Below, piece by piece: positions 26,010 through 34,811 of a stretch of DNA of 64,000 bases (positions are counted from its first letter, which is position 1; each line of letters opens with the position of its first letter). The notes under the pieces were generated by a model. The model saw only the letters and a list, made by a program, of their open reading frames with translations. It was not told where the DNA came from and did not search any database. The DNA comes from an uncultured Muribaculaceae bacterium (GTDB lineage Bacteria; Bacteroidota; Bacteroidia; Bacteroidales; Muribaculaceae). The stretch lies in the NCBI GenBank assembly GCA_934636465.1, contig CAKUAR010000004.1, positions 1-64,000 of the forward strand, given 5' to 3'. The translations under genes were made by a program, and so were the position numbers.

Positions 26010-27704
26010 ATGAACAAACAGTTTGTTAAAATTGGCATGTTTAGTCTCATAGCTGCGTTCGCAATGTCATCGTGCTCCGATGAGCAGCAGTTCACAGACT
26101 ACAACTCACAAGCTAAAAAAATTGATGTGCAAGTTCTGAACCCAGAACTCGCCAAGGTTCGCGACTACGTGCCTTTGTATGCTGTTATCGCTCACCGCGG
26201 TAGCACCTACTGGACTCCAGAAGAAACTGAAGCTTCTTGGCGTTGGGCCCGCAACATGGGTGCCGACTATTTGGAGTCTGACCTTCAGGCCACAAAAGAC
26301 GGTGTGGTGCTCTCACTGCACGACGACAACTTGAAACGCACCACTAACATTCAGTCAGTGTTCAGCGACCAAATTCCTAACATTCGCAAAGCTTTCTATC
26401 GTTCACTCACTTACGAAGATGGCACTCCTTGCAACTTCTCTGAAGAAGACATCAACACACAGTACAATAACGACCTCGGTAACTACTATAGCTACTATCC
26501 TCGTAACTACTACTATGCCGAGCTCCTTATGCTCGACGCAGGTAGCTGGTTCAACGAGGACAGCCAAGAGCAGGCTCGCAAAACATTCGCTTCCACAAAC
26601 AAGCCTCTTGACGAAACTCTCGCTGCTTGGAAAACAAACAAAAATGCGCAAATAACTTACAGCAATGGCCTTTATATCAGCGCACTTGCTGACCAAATCG
26701 CTTATGCCGAGGGCAAAAAGCTCAACCGCGACTCTAAAGGCCGCCGTATTCTTCCTTACCACGTGAAGAATTCTCTCAAAGGCAAGAGCCTTCTCGAAAT
26801 CTGTGGAACAGCTCCTTCCACCACTGTTGAAGGACAGACTTGGACAGCTCAAAGCCGCTATATGGACTTCCTCGTTTACGACTTCAGCAACGCTTACGTT
26901 GACGACCCTCAAGACAACGGCAACCGTCCCGGCATCTATATTGAGTTCAAAGAGAGCTGGGCACAACCAAAAGACATGGAGGCTCGCGTTTACCAAGAGC
27001 TCGACAAATGGGGCTGGAACATCATCACCAAGCCCTCTGCCGACAAGGAATTCTACAAAAACGGCAAAGTTAACGTAGGTAACACCAACGGTAAGGTTAT
27101 CCTCCAAACGTTCTCTTTTGATGCTGTTAGCCGCGCATATCAAGTTTACAAGGGTCGTATCCCAATGTGCTACCTGCTGTGGACAAGCGAGCCTGCCTAT
27201 GCTACCGATATCGCCTACGACACACCAACAGGTGTAGCCGACTTCATCAAATACATGCAAGATCATGGCTGCCACATCATCGGTCCAGCTATCTCTGGTG
27301 CACCGAACAACTATCCTGAGATGAACTGTCCTTGGCAAGCCTACATGGTTCGCCGCGCAGGTATGATTAACCATCCATACTCTTTCGACTCTCAAGCTCA
27401 AATCACAAAATACATGGGCTATTGGAACTATGGCTATACCACAGAGTACGATGACCTTATGAAGGTAACCATTCCTAAGACTCAATATAGCACATTCCCT
27501 GGCAATAGCGCCACATGGCCTATCTATATGGACGGTTGCTTCACTAACCACACTGAGATGAACCTCCAGTACATGCTTGACAACGGCATGCGTTGCAACG
27601 CCAAGTTGCCTAACCCATTCCACCCAGGTCAAGTATTCGACAACAGCCAGGCTCCTTCTTCTGTGCCAGATGCTAACGAGGTGCTCAATTACTTGGGCTA
27701 TTGA
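26010..27704 (+). CDS. Glycerophosphodiester phosphodiesterase lipoprotein (GlpQ-like)
   Basis: 564 aa with lipobox AMSSC (Cys22), so an envelope lipoprotein. The GDPD catalytic set is at the N-terminus: H62-R63 (VIAHRGSTYWTPEET), E89 and D91 (YLESDLQATKDGVV) and H104 (LSLHDDNLKRTTN). It is longer than the usual 330-360 aa, with an insertion of about 150 residues between the first catalytic part and the GIYIEFKE strand. Known role: hydrolyses deacylated phospholipids to glycerol-3-phosphate plus alcohol. Position between glpT and a porin gives a complete uptake route. Confidence 0.9.
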   Translation: MNKQFVKIGMFSLIAAFAMSSCSDEQQFTDYNSQAKKIDVQVLNPELAKVRDYVPLYAVIAHRGSTYWTPEETEASWRWARNMGADYLESDLQATKDGVVLSLHDDNLKRTTNIQSVFSDQIPNIRKAFYRSLTYEDGTPCNFSEEDINTQYNNDLGNYYSYYPRNYYYAELLMLDAGSWFNEDSQEQARKTFASTNKPLDETLAAWKTNKNAQITYSNGLYISALADQIAYAEGKKLNRDSKGRRILPYHVKNSLKGKSLLEICGTAPSTTVEGQTWTAQSRYMDFLVYDFSNAYVDDPQDNGNRPGIYIEFKESWAQPKDMEARVYQELDKWGWNIITKPSADKEFYKNGKVNVGNTNGKVILQTFSFDAVSRAYQVYKGRIPMCYLLWTSEPAYATDIAYDTPTGVADFIKYMQDHGCHIIGPAISGAPNNYPEMNCPWQAYMVRRAGMINHPYSFDSQAQITKYMGYWNYGYTTEYDDLMKVTIPKTQYSTFPGNSATWPIYMDGCFTNHTEMNLQYMLDNGMRCNAKLPNPFHPGQVFDNSQAPSSVPDANEVLNYLGY

Positions 27705-27768
27705 TTCTACACTAATTGAGTTATAATTGGAATAAAGTTTCAAAACACCATTCTAAAAAGAATTTAAA

Positions 27769-29136
27769 ATGAAAAATTATAAATATTTAGTAATGTCAGC
27801 GATGGCTGTTATGGCTCTTTCGGGTACTGCCCAAGACTTCGACACCGACCCTACGCTGAACATCAACAACGAGGAGAAGCAGGTTAAATTCACCGTTGGT
27901 GCACGCTTCATGGCCGATGCTGCCCTCTACAACACCGAGTTCACACCTCTTCACAGTGGTGCTTCTATCACCGACGCACGCATTCGCACCAGCATGTCTT
28001 ACGGACAAAACTGGTACTTCTATGCCGACTTCGGTTTTGGCGGTGGCAAGTTCTCTCAAAAGAACATCTTCCTGCAGTATTCTACTCCAGGTGCCAACAA
28101 CGATGCCACTCACGCCATCAAGGTTGGTTACTACAACGACCCTGCCGGCACTATGGCTGCACAGTCTTCTCTCGGTTCTTACCACTTCATCTCTCGCCCA
28201 GGCATGGCTTCCTCTCTTGGCGAAGGTCGTGAACTTGGCATCACCTACAAGTATTCTTCTAACAACTTGTTCCTCTATCAAGGTGTGTTCACCGAGGACC
28301 AATACAACCGCGTTGCTGCCGGCTACGACGGTATCACTCTCTCGGGCCGCTGGCTCTATCGCAACGCCGAAAATGCAAGCAACGCTTGGCACTTTGGTGC
28401 AAGCGCACGCTATGCTAAACTCGGTGGTGGCGAGGAAGTGACCACTAAGGGTGCCACTGTGCTCAAGAGAACCCTTTCTCTTGGCCAGACTCTCGAAACC
28501 TACGTTGACCAAAACAAGAAGTTCTCAAGCTGCGTTATGCCTTGGGCTAACGAAGTTATCGACCTCGGTGCCGAAGCCCTCTACGTTAACAAGGACTTCT
28601 TCCTGCGTGCTGAGTACAAACACAAATTTGTGACCAAGAAGCGTGACTCTTACAAGATTTTCATCGCTTCTCAAGACAACATCGACGGTTGGGGCGACCC
28701 AGAGCTTTGGGAAACAGCCAACAAGATTCGCAACAACAACTTCAATGGTGCTTACGTTGAGGCTGGCTACAAAATCTTCGGCAACGACTACACTTACAAC
28801 AAGTTCGACGGTGTGTTGAACGGCCTCAACGGCAAGTCTCTTGAAGTTGTAGCACGTTTCAATTACACTGGTCTCAACGACCTCACTAAGGGTGAATACT
28901 ACTCTGCAGGTCGTGACCAGTACTATGCCGATGGATTCCTCGTTGACTGGCCAGCAACAGGTGCCACAAGCGTAGGCGGTGGTAACATCTACTCTACCAC
29001 TCTCGGTCTCAACTATGCGTTCAACAAGTATGCTCAAGTAATGCTTGACTACACTTGGCACCGCATCGACATCGACCGTCTGCCTCACGACAAAAACGTA
29101 CACGCAGTTCAGGCTCGCGTTCAGTTCACTTTCTGA
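27769..29136 (+). CDS. Outer-membrane porin (OprO/P-like) of the glp module
   Basis: 455 aa: signal peptide MKNYKYLVMSAMAVMALSGTAQ, then many amphipathic beta-strands (ARIRTSMSYGQNWYFYADFGF, NIFLQYSTPGAN...) and a final strand VHAVQARVQFTF ending in Phe. This looks like the 16-stranded phosphate-selective porin O/P family common in Bacteroidales. It follows the GDPD gene by 64 bp and ends at a strong terminator, so it likely admits glycerophosphodiesters or phosphate for GlpT and GDPD (inference). Confidence 0.85.
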   Translation: MKNYKYLVMSAMAVMALSGTAQDFDTDPTLNINNEEKQVKFTVGARFMADAALYNTEFTPLHSGASITDARIRTSMSYGQNWYFYADFGFGGGKFSQKNIFLQYSTPGANNDATHAIKVGYYNDPAGTMAAQSSLGSYHFISRPGMASSLGEGRELGITYKYSSNNLFLYQGVFTEDQYNRVAAGYDGITLSGRWLYRNAENASNAWHFGASARYAKLGGGEEVTTKGATVLKRTLSLGQTLETYVDQNKKFSSCVMPWANEVIDLGAEALYVNKDFFLRAEYKHKFVTKKRDSYKIFIASQDNIDGWGDPELWETANKIRNNNFNGAYVEAGYKIFGNDYTYNKFDGVLNGLNGKSLEVVARFNYTGLNDLTKGEYYSAGRDQYYADGFLVDWPATGATSVGGGNIYSTTLGLNYAFNKYAQVMLDYTWHRIDIDRLPHDKNVHAVQARVQFTF

Positions 29137-29241
29137 TGCGAATCCAAAATGTAATTTATACACTCGCTTCGGCGAAAGTATAAGCATCAATTAAATGATT
29201 TTGCTGGCTGGCGCATGTCAGTCCAGCCAAACAAAAACCCA

Positions 29242-29286
29242 AACGGGGTTGCCTCATTCAGCAGGCAGCCCCGTTTTCTTTTTCCA
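29242..29286 (+). terminator. Terminator of the glpT-GDPD-porin operon
   Basis: A 13-bp stem, aacggggttgcct with aggcagccccgtt (one G-T pair), followed by TTTTCTTTTT. Confidence 0.9.
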
Positions 29287-29344
29287 CCCCCACACTACCA
29301 CACACGCACCACACATACCAGCCAACCACGCACCAGCTGCGAGC

Positions 29345-29453
29345 TGCCCCGGAGGGGCAGGTATAAACATAACCCACGACCGTCGCTGCGCTCCTCAGTC
29401 GTGGGTCACAAACCACCCAACAAGTAGGCGTGCCGGAGGTACGCGTATAACAC
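29345..29453. repeat. Dispersed three-hairpin repeat, copy 1
   Basis: Left hairpin tgccccggaggggca (29345-29359), linker gtataaacataa, core hairpin 29373-29405 bounded by cccacga/tcgtggg, a 22-base spacer, and right hairpin with gcgtgcc/ggtacgc ending cgtata (29428-29449). The same layout recurs at 45135-45244. Here the core reads cccacgaccgtcgctgcg at its left; in copy 2 the core is the exact reverse complement. It lies between the convergent terminators of the porin operon and folD. Confidence 0.85.
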
Positions 29454-29462
29454 CAACAACAA

Positions 29463-29496
29463 TTCTCCCAACTGCCACACTAGGCAGTTGGGAGAA
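29463..29496 (-). terminator. Terminator of folD
   Basis: A perfect 14-bp stem, ttctcccaactgcc with its complement, and a 6-base loop; 28 bp after the folD stop on the minus strand. Confidence 0.8.
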
Positions 29497-29524
29497 CCAC
29501 TTATTATATATGTTATATTATCTC

Positions 29525-30409
29525 TTATTCGCCATACACGGCATGTTGTCCGGCAAGCAGAGTATTCTTCATCAGCGACACTATAGTCATCGGACCCACG
29601 CCACCAGGCACAGGAGTGATGTAAGAGCAATGCGGAGCCACATGTTCAAAGTCCACATCGCCGTGCAACTTAAATCCACTCTTCGTCTTAGTTGACGGCA
29701 AGCGCGTAGTGCCCACATCTATAATCACTACGCCGTCCTTCACCATATCTTCTTTCACAAACTCTGGCGAACCAATAGCAGCTATCAGAATGTCGGCTTG
29801 GCGTGTAATCTCCTTTATGTCCTTTGTTGCGCTGTGACACACCGTCACCGTGCAGTTGCCCGGATAAGCCTTCTGAAGCATCATTGTTGCCACAGGCTTG
29901 CCCACTATATTGCTGCGGCCTATCACCACGCAGTGCTTGCCCTTTGTTTCTATGCCATAACGCTCCAGCAGCGTCAGTATGCCTTGAGGCGTTGCCGAAC
30001 GGAAACAAGGCAGACCAATCGACAGGCGACCCACATTAATCGGGTGGAAGCCGTCAACGTCTTTCTTGTAGTCTATTGCCTCTATGACCTTTTGCTCGCT
30101 GATGTGCTTAGGCAACGGCAGTTGCACTATAAATCCGTCCACATCGGCGTCTTTATTCAGTTTGTCAACTGTGGCAAGCAGTTCCTCCTCGCTCACAGTG
30201 TCCTCAAACCTTATCAGTGTTGACTTAAATCCACACTCCTCGCAAGCCTTCACCTTGCTGCTCACGTATGTCTCGCTGCCGCCGTCGTGTCCCACCAGCA
30301 CTGCTGCCAAGTGAGGACGCTTCTTGCCGTCGGCAACCATTTTTGCCACTTCAGCGGCAATCTCCTTTTTTATCTCTGCGGCTACTTTTTTGCCGTCTAT
30401 CAGTTCCAT
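29525..30409 (-). CDS. folD: Bifunctional methylenetetrahydrofolate dehydrogenase/cyclohydrolase
   Basis: 294 aa. The active-site segment [15 protein letters not shown] has the Tyr-x-x-x-Lys pair, followed by [24 protein letters not shown] and the NADP-binding [14 protein letters not shown] and DVGTTR. Known role: interconverts 5,10-methylene-, methenyl- and 10-formyl-THF in the cytoplasm for purine and formyl-Met synthesis. It lies 36 bp downstream of ffh, so it is likely the second gene of that operon. Confidence 0.97.
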   Translation of the reverse strand: MELIDGKKVAAEIKKEIAAEVAKMVADGKKRPHLAAVLVGHDGGSETYVSSKVKACEECGFKSTLIRFEDTVSEEELLATVDKLNKDADVDGFIVQLPLPKHISEQKVIEAIDYKKDVDGFHPINVGRLSIGLPCFRSATPQGILTLLERYGIETKGKHCVVIGRSNIVGKPVATMMLQKAYPGNCTVTVCHSATKDIKEITRQADILIAAIGSPEFVKEDMVKDGVVIIDVGTTRLPSTKTKSGFKLHGDVDFEHVAPHCSYITPVPGGVGPMTIVSLMKNTLLAGQHAVYGE

Positions 30410-30445
30410 ATTCTTGTCAAATAAGTTTTTCCGTGTTTAATTAGC

Positions 30446-31771
30446 TCATCTGCGGCGGCCGCGCATCATCTTCAGCGGATTTTTCATTGTCGTAGCCATG
30501 TGCATCATCTTGCGAGTTTGCTCAAACTGCTTGAGCAGGCGGTTCACCTCCTGAATGTCAGTTCCGCTTCCGGCAGCTATTCTGCGACGGCGGCTTCCGT
30601 TCATCACCTCCGGGTGACTGCGCTCGTATGGGGTCATTGAGTAGATTATGGCCTCTATGCTGTTAAACGCGTCATCGCTAATGTCAATGTCCTTTATGGC
30701 CTTGCCCACACCAGGTATCATCGAAGCCAAGTCCTTCAAGTTACCCATCTTCTTTATCTGACCTATTTGAGCCAGGAAGTCGTTGAAGTCAAATTGATTC
30801 TTGGCAATCTTCTTTTGCAGCTTCTTGGCCTCTTCCTCGTCATACTGCTGCTGCATGCGGTCCACAAACGACACAATGTCGCCCATGCCCAATATGCGGT
30901 CAGCCATACCAGCCGGACGGAATGGGTCTATTGCTTCCAGCTTCTCGCCAGTTCCCACAAACTTGATTGGCTTGTTCACCACATATCTGATTGATATTGC
31001 GGCACCGCCTCGTGTGTCACCATCGAGCTTGGTCAGCACCACGCCGTCAAAGTCAAGTCGGTCGTTAAATTCCTTGGCTGTGTTCACAGCGTCCTGGCCA
31101 GTCATGGCATCTACCACAAACAGCGTTTCAGTAGGTTTGATGGCATCTTTCACAGCCTTTATCTCCTGCATCATCTGCTCGTCCACTGCCAGACGTCCTG
31201 CCGTATCCACAATCACCAGGTCATAACCCTTGGCCTTGGCTTCCTTTATACCGTTTTCGGCTATTTGCACGGCATTTTTGTTGTCCGGCTCCGAATACAC
31301 CGGCACATCTATCTGCTCGCCTATCACCTTCAGCTGCTCAATAGCTGCCGGACGATACACGTCGCAGGCCACGAGCAAAGGTTTCTTGCCTTTTTCGTTC
31401 TTGTATTTTCTTGCAATCTTTCCTGAGAATGTGGTCTTACCAGAACCCTGAAGACCCGACATCAGCACGATTGCCGGATTACCGTCAACATTGAACTCGG
31501 CTTGTTCGCCTCCCATGAGGGCAGCAAGCTCGTCATGCACGATTTTCACCATCAGTTGGCTTGGTTTCAGTGAGTTTATCACATCTTGACCCATAGCCTT
31601 TTCCTTCACTGTGTCGGTAAACCGCTTGGCAACCTTGTAGTTCACGTCGGCATCAAGCAGTGCGCGACGCACGTCCTTCAACGTTTCTGCAACATTGATT
31701 TCCGTGATTTTTCCTTCACCTTTCAGAATTTTGAACGAGCGTTCAAGTCTTTCGGTTAAATTATCAAACAT
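30446..31771 (-). CDS. ffh: Signal recognition particle protein Ffh (SRP54)
   Basis: 441 aa: the N-domain, the G-domain with GLQGSGKTTFSGKIA (P-loop), DTAGRLAVDEQMM and TKLDGDTRGG, and the Met-rich M-domain with the RNA-binding GSRRRRIAAGSGTDIQEVNRLL and MMHMATTM. Known role: binds 4.5S RNA and signal sequences and takes ribosomes to FtsY. A perfect promoter is at 31801. The order ffh-folD as one unit is inferred from spacing. Confidence 0.98.
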   Translation of the reverse strand: MFDNLTERLERSFKILKGEGKITEINVAETLKDVRRALLDADVNYKVAKRFTDTVKEKAMGQDVINSLKPSQLMVKIVHDELAALMGGEQAEFNVDGNPAIVLMSGLQGSGKTTFSGKIARKYKNEKGKKPLLVACDVYRPAAIEQLKVIGEQIDVPVYSEPDNKNAVQIAENGIKEAKAKGYDLVIVDTAGRLAVDEQMMQEIKAVKDAIKPTETLFVVDAMTGQDAVNTAKEFNDRLDFDGVVLTKLDGDTRGGAAISIRYVVNKPIKFVGTGEKLEAIDPFRPAGMADRILGMGDIVSFVDRMQQQYDEEEAKKLQKKIAKNQFDFNDFLAQIGQIKKMGNLKDLASMIPGVGKAIKDIDISDDAFNSIEAIIYSMTPYERSHPEVMNGSRRRRIAAGSGTDIQEVNRLLKQFEQTRKMMHMATTMKNPLKMMRGRRR

Positions 31772-31800
31772 ATATTTTTATTTATTATTTTTCTATGATA

Positions 31801-31832
31801 CAAAATTAATACCGATTTGGAACATAGGCAAA
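31801..31832 (-). promoter_or_regulatory. Promoter of ffh-folD
   Basis: Minus strand TTTG (complement of 31829-31832), 20 bp, TAATTTTG (complement of 31801-31808): an exact Bacteroidetes-type pattern 30 bp before the ffh ATG. Confidence 0.8.
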
Positions 31833-31868
31833 TAAATTTCCCCGGCGGTGCTTTCCGCCGCAGGTGGC

Positions 31869-32366
31869 TCACCCCCTGTTCCGCCGCGCCTCTATCTCGT
31901 CGAGCAAATTGCCGCAAGCGTCTTCCAGCAAGTCCATCACCAGTTCAAATCCTTCGCTTCCCTCATAATAAGGGTCAGGCACATAGTCGTAGTGCGGATA
32001 TTTCCTCACCCACTTGCCAAGCATCACTATCTTTCTGGCTTCTTCCACAGTGGCAGCCATGCCCTCAAGCGACCTCACGTTGCCGTTGTCCATGGCCACT
32101 ATCAGGTCAAAGTCCTCAAAGTCATTCCCTGTCACCTTTCTGCTTCGGTGGGTCAAGTCATATCCCCGGAGTTTTGCATGTTGCCTCATTCGTGGGTCTG
32201 GCAGACTACCGGCATGACCGCCGTATGTTCCTGCCGAGTCAAGATAATACTTGTCGTTCTGTCCGCGCTCGTCTATTAAGTGCTGCATCACAGCCTGTGC
32301 CGACGGAGAGCGGCAGATGTTTCCCAAACACACAAACAATATCTTGTATTTTCCGTCATCTTTCAT
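31869..32366 (-). CDS. Low-molecular-weight protein-tyrosine phosphatase
   Basis: 165 aa from the ATG at 32366 (MKDDGKYKILF); the frame is open 16 more codons upstream, but the shorter start leaves the CX5R loop at its normal place. The catalytic loop is C13-LGNIC-R19-S (VCLGNICRSPSAQAVM), and the general acid Asp is in VPDPYYEGSEGFELV. Known role: dephosphorylates Tyr(P), in bacteria often linked to exopolysaccharide control. No tyrosine kinase gene is next to it here. A promoter is at 32387. Confidence 0.92.
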   Translation of the reverse strand: MKDDGKYKILFVCLGNICRSPSAQAVMQHLIDERGQNDKYYLDSAGTYGGHAGSLPDPRMRQHAKLRGYDLTHRSRKVTGNDFEDFDLIVAMDNGNVRSLEGMAATVEEARKIVMLGKWVRKYPHYDYVPDPYYEGSEGFELVMDLLEDACGNLLDEIEARRNRG

Positions 32367-32386
32367 AATCTCAAAACTTTTTTCTG

Positions 32387-32418
32387 CAAAATTACGCCCA
32401 ATTTTCTGCAACACGCAA
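32387..32418 (-). promoter_or_regulatory. Promoter of the phosphatase gene
   Basis: Minus strand TTG (complement of 32416-32418), 21 bp, TAATTTTG (complement of 32387-32394); it supports the start at 32366. Confidence 0.65.
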
Positions 32419-32546
32419 CTTCATTTCATCATTTTCTCACACAATCCTCCATGCTTCACCCACCAAGCTCTGCCCACACCACACCTCCTGCCCTATGATA
32501 CAGGCAGTGAAAAATTAACATTTTTCTCACTCTAATTAATTTTTTA

Positions 32547-32580
32547 TTTGCGCTTTTACCGACTATTAATCGTAAATTTG
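32547..32580 (+). promoter_or_regulatory. Promoter of the nitroreductase gene
   Basis: TTTG (32547-32550), 22 bp, TAAATTTG (32573-32580). The ATG at 32605 is 24 bp further. Confidence 0.7.
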
Positions 32581-32604
32581 TGCAAACAATCAGCAAATTC
32601 ATTT

Positions 32605-33243
32605 ATGAAACACATTTGCACTCTTTTATTTGCGGCATCTTTGGCAGTGTCCTTTTTCACAACCACCGTCAGCGCACAGTCTCAAGCGTCAGCACAGCCT
32701 CGCACCGAGCTGTTGCCTGCACCGGTCAAAACCGGTGGCATGCCGTTGCAAGATGCCATTGCGGCACGCAAATCAAGTCGCGACATATCTCCCGACTCCA
32801 ATATCTCCAAGCAAGACATAAGCAACATGCTTTGGGCTGCATGGGGCATAACCCACGATGACAAGCGCACCGTGGCCACGGCTCTCAACAAGCAGGAACT
32901 CTGCCTCTACGCCATTACCTCCACCGGCATCTGCCGCTACGATGCCCAGGCAAACACCCTTGTCACGGTTCAGACCGGTGATTTCCGCTCACTGACAGGC
33001 ATGCAACCTTTTGCCAAGACGGCTCCGCTCAACATAGTGTTTGTGGCCGACTCGCAGAAACAGGACAAAGAAATCTTCCAAGCCTATGCCGCCGGGGCAG
33101 CATCACAAAATATCTATCTTTACTGCGCTTCTGCCGGACTCAAAACCGTGCTCCGTGCCAGTTTCGACAAAGACAAACTCGCCAAGGCCATGCACCTGTC
33201 TGCCAGTGAGCAAGTGTTGTTCGTTCAAACCGTAGGTAAATAG
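32605..33243 (+). CDS. Exported nitroreductase-family (SagB-like) protein
   Basis: 212 aa from the ATG at 32605 (MKHICTLLFAASLAVSFFTTTVSA, signal peptide); the frame is open upstream across the promoter, so the longer version is rejected. Mature part: LQDAIAARKSSRDISPDSNISKQDISNMLWAAWG, the FMN-binding Arg-Ser start of the nitroreductase fold, then AYAAGAASQNIYLYCASAGLKTVLRASF. Known role of the family: FMN-dependent reduction or oxidation; substrate unknown. Export of a flavoprotein of this family is seen in many Bacteroidales. It may lead an operon with the next three genes. Confidence 0.85.
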   Translation: MKHICTLLFAASLAVSFFTTTVSAQSQASAQPRTELLPAPVKTGGMPLQDAIAARKSSRDISPDSNISKQDISNMLWAAWGITHDDKRTVATALNKQELCLYAITSTGICRYDAQANTLVTVQTGDFRSLTGMQPFAKTAPLNIVFVADSQKQDKEIFQAYAAGAASQNIYLYCASAGLKTVLRASFDKDKLAKAMHLSASEQVLFVQTVGK

Positions 33244-33269
33244 CGAGAGAGGGGGTATATTTCACAAAA

Positions 33270-34016
33270 ATGCTCAAATCACATTCTTTTGTTGCCATTC
33301 TCTCTCTGATTTTCACTTGTTCGCTTTCCTGTAGTTGCGGTGACAAGACCAGCGAAAGCGACAGTCAACCCGACTCTTTGGCCGAAGTCCACGTTGCTCC
33401 CGACACCGCCGTCACCGTGAAGTCGATGCCCGAAGATGCCAGAGCCGTTACACACAGGGTTGTGTCACACATCGTGCCAGGACGCTTGTCCGACATTTTT
33501 TGCGACAGCAACCATGTGCAGCTTCAAGCGGCACAAGCCTGCGGCTTTTCTCCCATCACTGACTTGCGCTCAGCCTACCATCTCTCTGCACCGGTAGTCA
33601 AGGTCGCCACCACCAATGGGTTTCTCATCGAATCGCTCTCCCACTCCATGCCCTATTTGGTGCCAAAAGCCTCGCAGCTTCTTTCCGCCATTGCCCACGA
33701 TTTTGCCGACACACTCCGCTCTCGCTGCGGCAAAGTGCCCTATCGCATCAAGGTCACAAGCATCATGCGCACCGAGCAGACTGTTTCTGAGCTTCAGCGA
33801 CACAACCGCAACGCCACCACCAACTCCTGCCACTGCTACGGCACCACTTTCGACATCAGTTGGTCCAAGTTCGACTGCATCGACCCCTCCTACAAAATCT
33901 CTGATGAAGATTTGAAAAATATTCTTGCCGAGGTCGTGTACGCCAAACGCCAACAGGGGCTTTGCTTCGCCAAGTTTGAGCGTAAGCAGGGCTGCATTCA
34001 CATCACCGTAAGATAA
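33270..34016 (+). CDS. DUF5715-like lipoprotein
   Basis: 248 aa with a lipoprotein-like leader (MLKSHSFVAILSLIFTCSLSC, possible lipid Cys21 or Cys23). The core RIKVTSIMRTEQTVSELQRHNRNAT, then SCHCYGTTFDISWSKF, has the Arg, Ser/His-x-x-Gly-x-x-x-Asp pattern seen in D-Ala-D-Ala carboxypeptidase-like (M15-type) folds, which is why DUF5715 is my best guess. A role in peptidoglycan is thus possible, but the activity is not established. It lies 26 bp after the nitroreductase gene. Confidence 0.7.
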   Translation: MLKSHSFVAILSLIFTCSLSCSCGDKTSESDSQPDSLAEVHVAPDTAVTVKSMPEDARAVTHRVVSHIVPGRLSDIFCDSNHVQLQAAQACGFSPITDLRSAYHLSAPVVKVATTNGFLIESLSHSMPYLVPKASQLLSAIAHDFADTLRSRCGKVPYRIKVTSIMRTEQTVSELQRHNRNATTNSCHCYGTTFDISWSKFDCIDPSYKISDEDLKNILAEVVYAKRQQGLCFAKFERKQGCIHITVR

Positions 34017-34054
34017 TTTCAATATAAAACGATAAAAAACATATAATTCTGACT

Positions 34055-34801
34055 ATGACCGAAAATAATGCTGTTGCTAACTATCTCAAGTATTCTGGCA
34101 ACAAATTCATAGATTTGAAAGCTGCGCTCATCGACATGGACGGAGTGCTTTACGACTCAATGAAAAACCACACCCGCGCTTGGGTCAAGCTCATGACCAA
34201 AAATGGCATCAAGTGCACACGCGATGAGTTCTACCTCTACGAGGGCATGCGTGGAGTGGAAATCGTCAAGATGAAATTCAAGAGCGGCAAGGGTGTCAAC
34301 GTCACCGACAGCGAGGCCGAGGCTTACTACAAAGTCAAGAGCCGCTATTTTCATGAGCTTGGCGAGCCTTCCACCATTCCGGGCGCGGCAGCCATGCTAA
34401 ATGCTTTCAAAGACGCCGACATAGAGCGTATTCTTGTCACCGGCTCCGGGCAGCAGTCTTTGCTCGACCGCATCGACACCGACTATCCCGGCATTTTCAG
34501 CGACAAGCGCGTCACCGCAGCCGACACTCGCTTTGGCAAACCCAATCCAGCTCCCTACATCAAGGGCATGGAAAAAGCCGAAGCCAAACCCAACCAGTGC
34601 ATTGTGGTCGAGAACGCTCCTCTTGGCGTTCAGGCCGGCCATGCCGCTGGTTGCTTCACTGTTGGCATCACTACAGGCCCTATCCCAGAAAAAGACCTCT
34701 ACAAGGCTGGTGCCGACATCGTGTATAAAAACATGGACGAGTTTGCGGCTGCCATTCCCAGCTTGATTTCATTGTTCGCTTCCACCAAGCAAGCTCAGTA
34801 A
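34055..34801 (+). CDS. HAD-family phosphatase (beta-phosphoglucomutase-like)
   Basis: 248 aa. HAD motif I is LIDMDGVLYDS (nucleophile D27, acid D29), motif II RILVTGSGQQSLL, motif III with K around FGKPNPAPYIKG, and motif IV VVENAPLGVQAGHAAG. The four-helix cap between residues of about 38 and 105 puts it in the subfamily of phosphoglycolate phosphatase and beta-phosphoglucomutase. Substrate not decidable. Spaced 10 bp before aroB, so both are translated from one message. Confidence 0.88.
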   Translation: MTENNAVANYLKYSGNKFIDLKAALIDMDGVLYDSMKNHTRAWVKLMTKNGIKCTRDEFYLYEGMRGVEIVKMKFKSGKGVNVTDSEAEAYYKVKSRYFHELGEPSTIPGAAAMLNAFKDADIERILVTGSGQQSLLDRIDTDYPGIFSDKRVTAADTRFGKPNPAPYIKGMEKAEAKPNQCIVVENAPLGVQAGHAAGCFTVGITTGPIPEKDLYKAGADIVYKNMDEFAAAIPSLISLFASTKQAQ

Positions 34802-34811
34802 CCACCCGACT

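Noticed and set aside
26403..27743. 446-codon minus-strand frame opposite the GDPD gene
   Set aside because: Antisense shadow; the plus-strand GDPD has all catalytic residues and operon context, while this frame has none.
29345..29496. Array of palindromes considered as CRISPR
   Set aside because: No regularly repeated unit with variable spacers; three different hairpins and a terminator.
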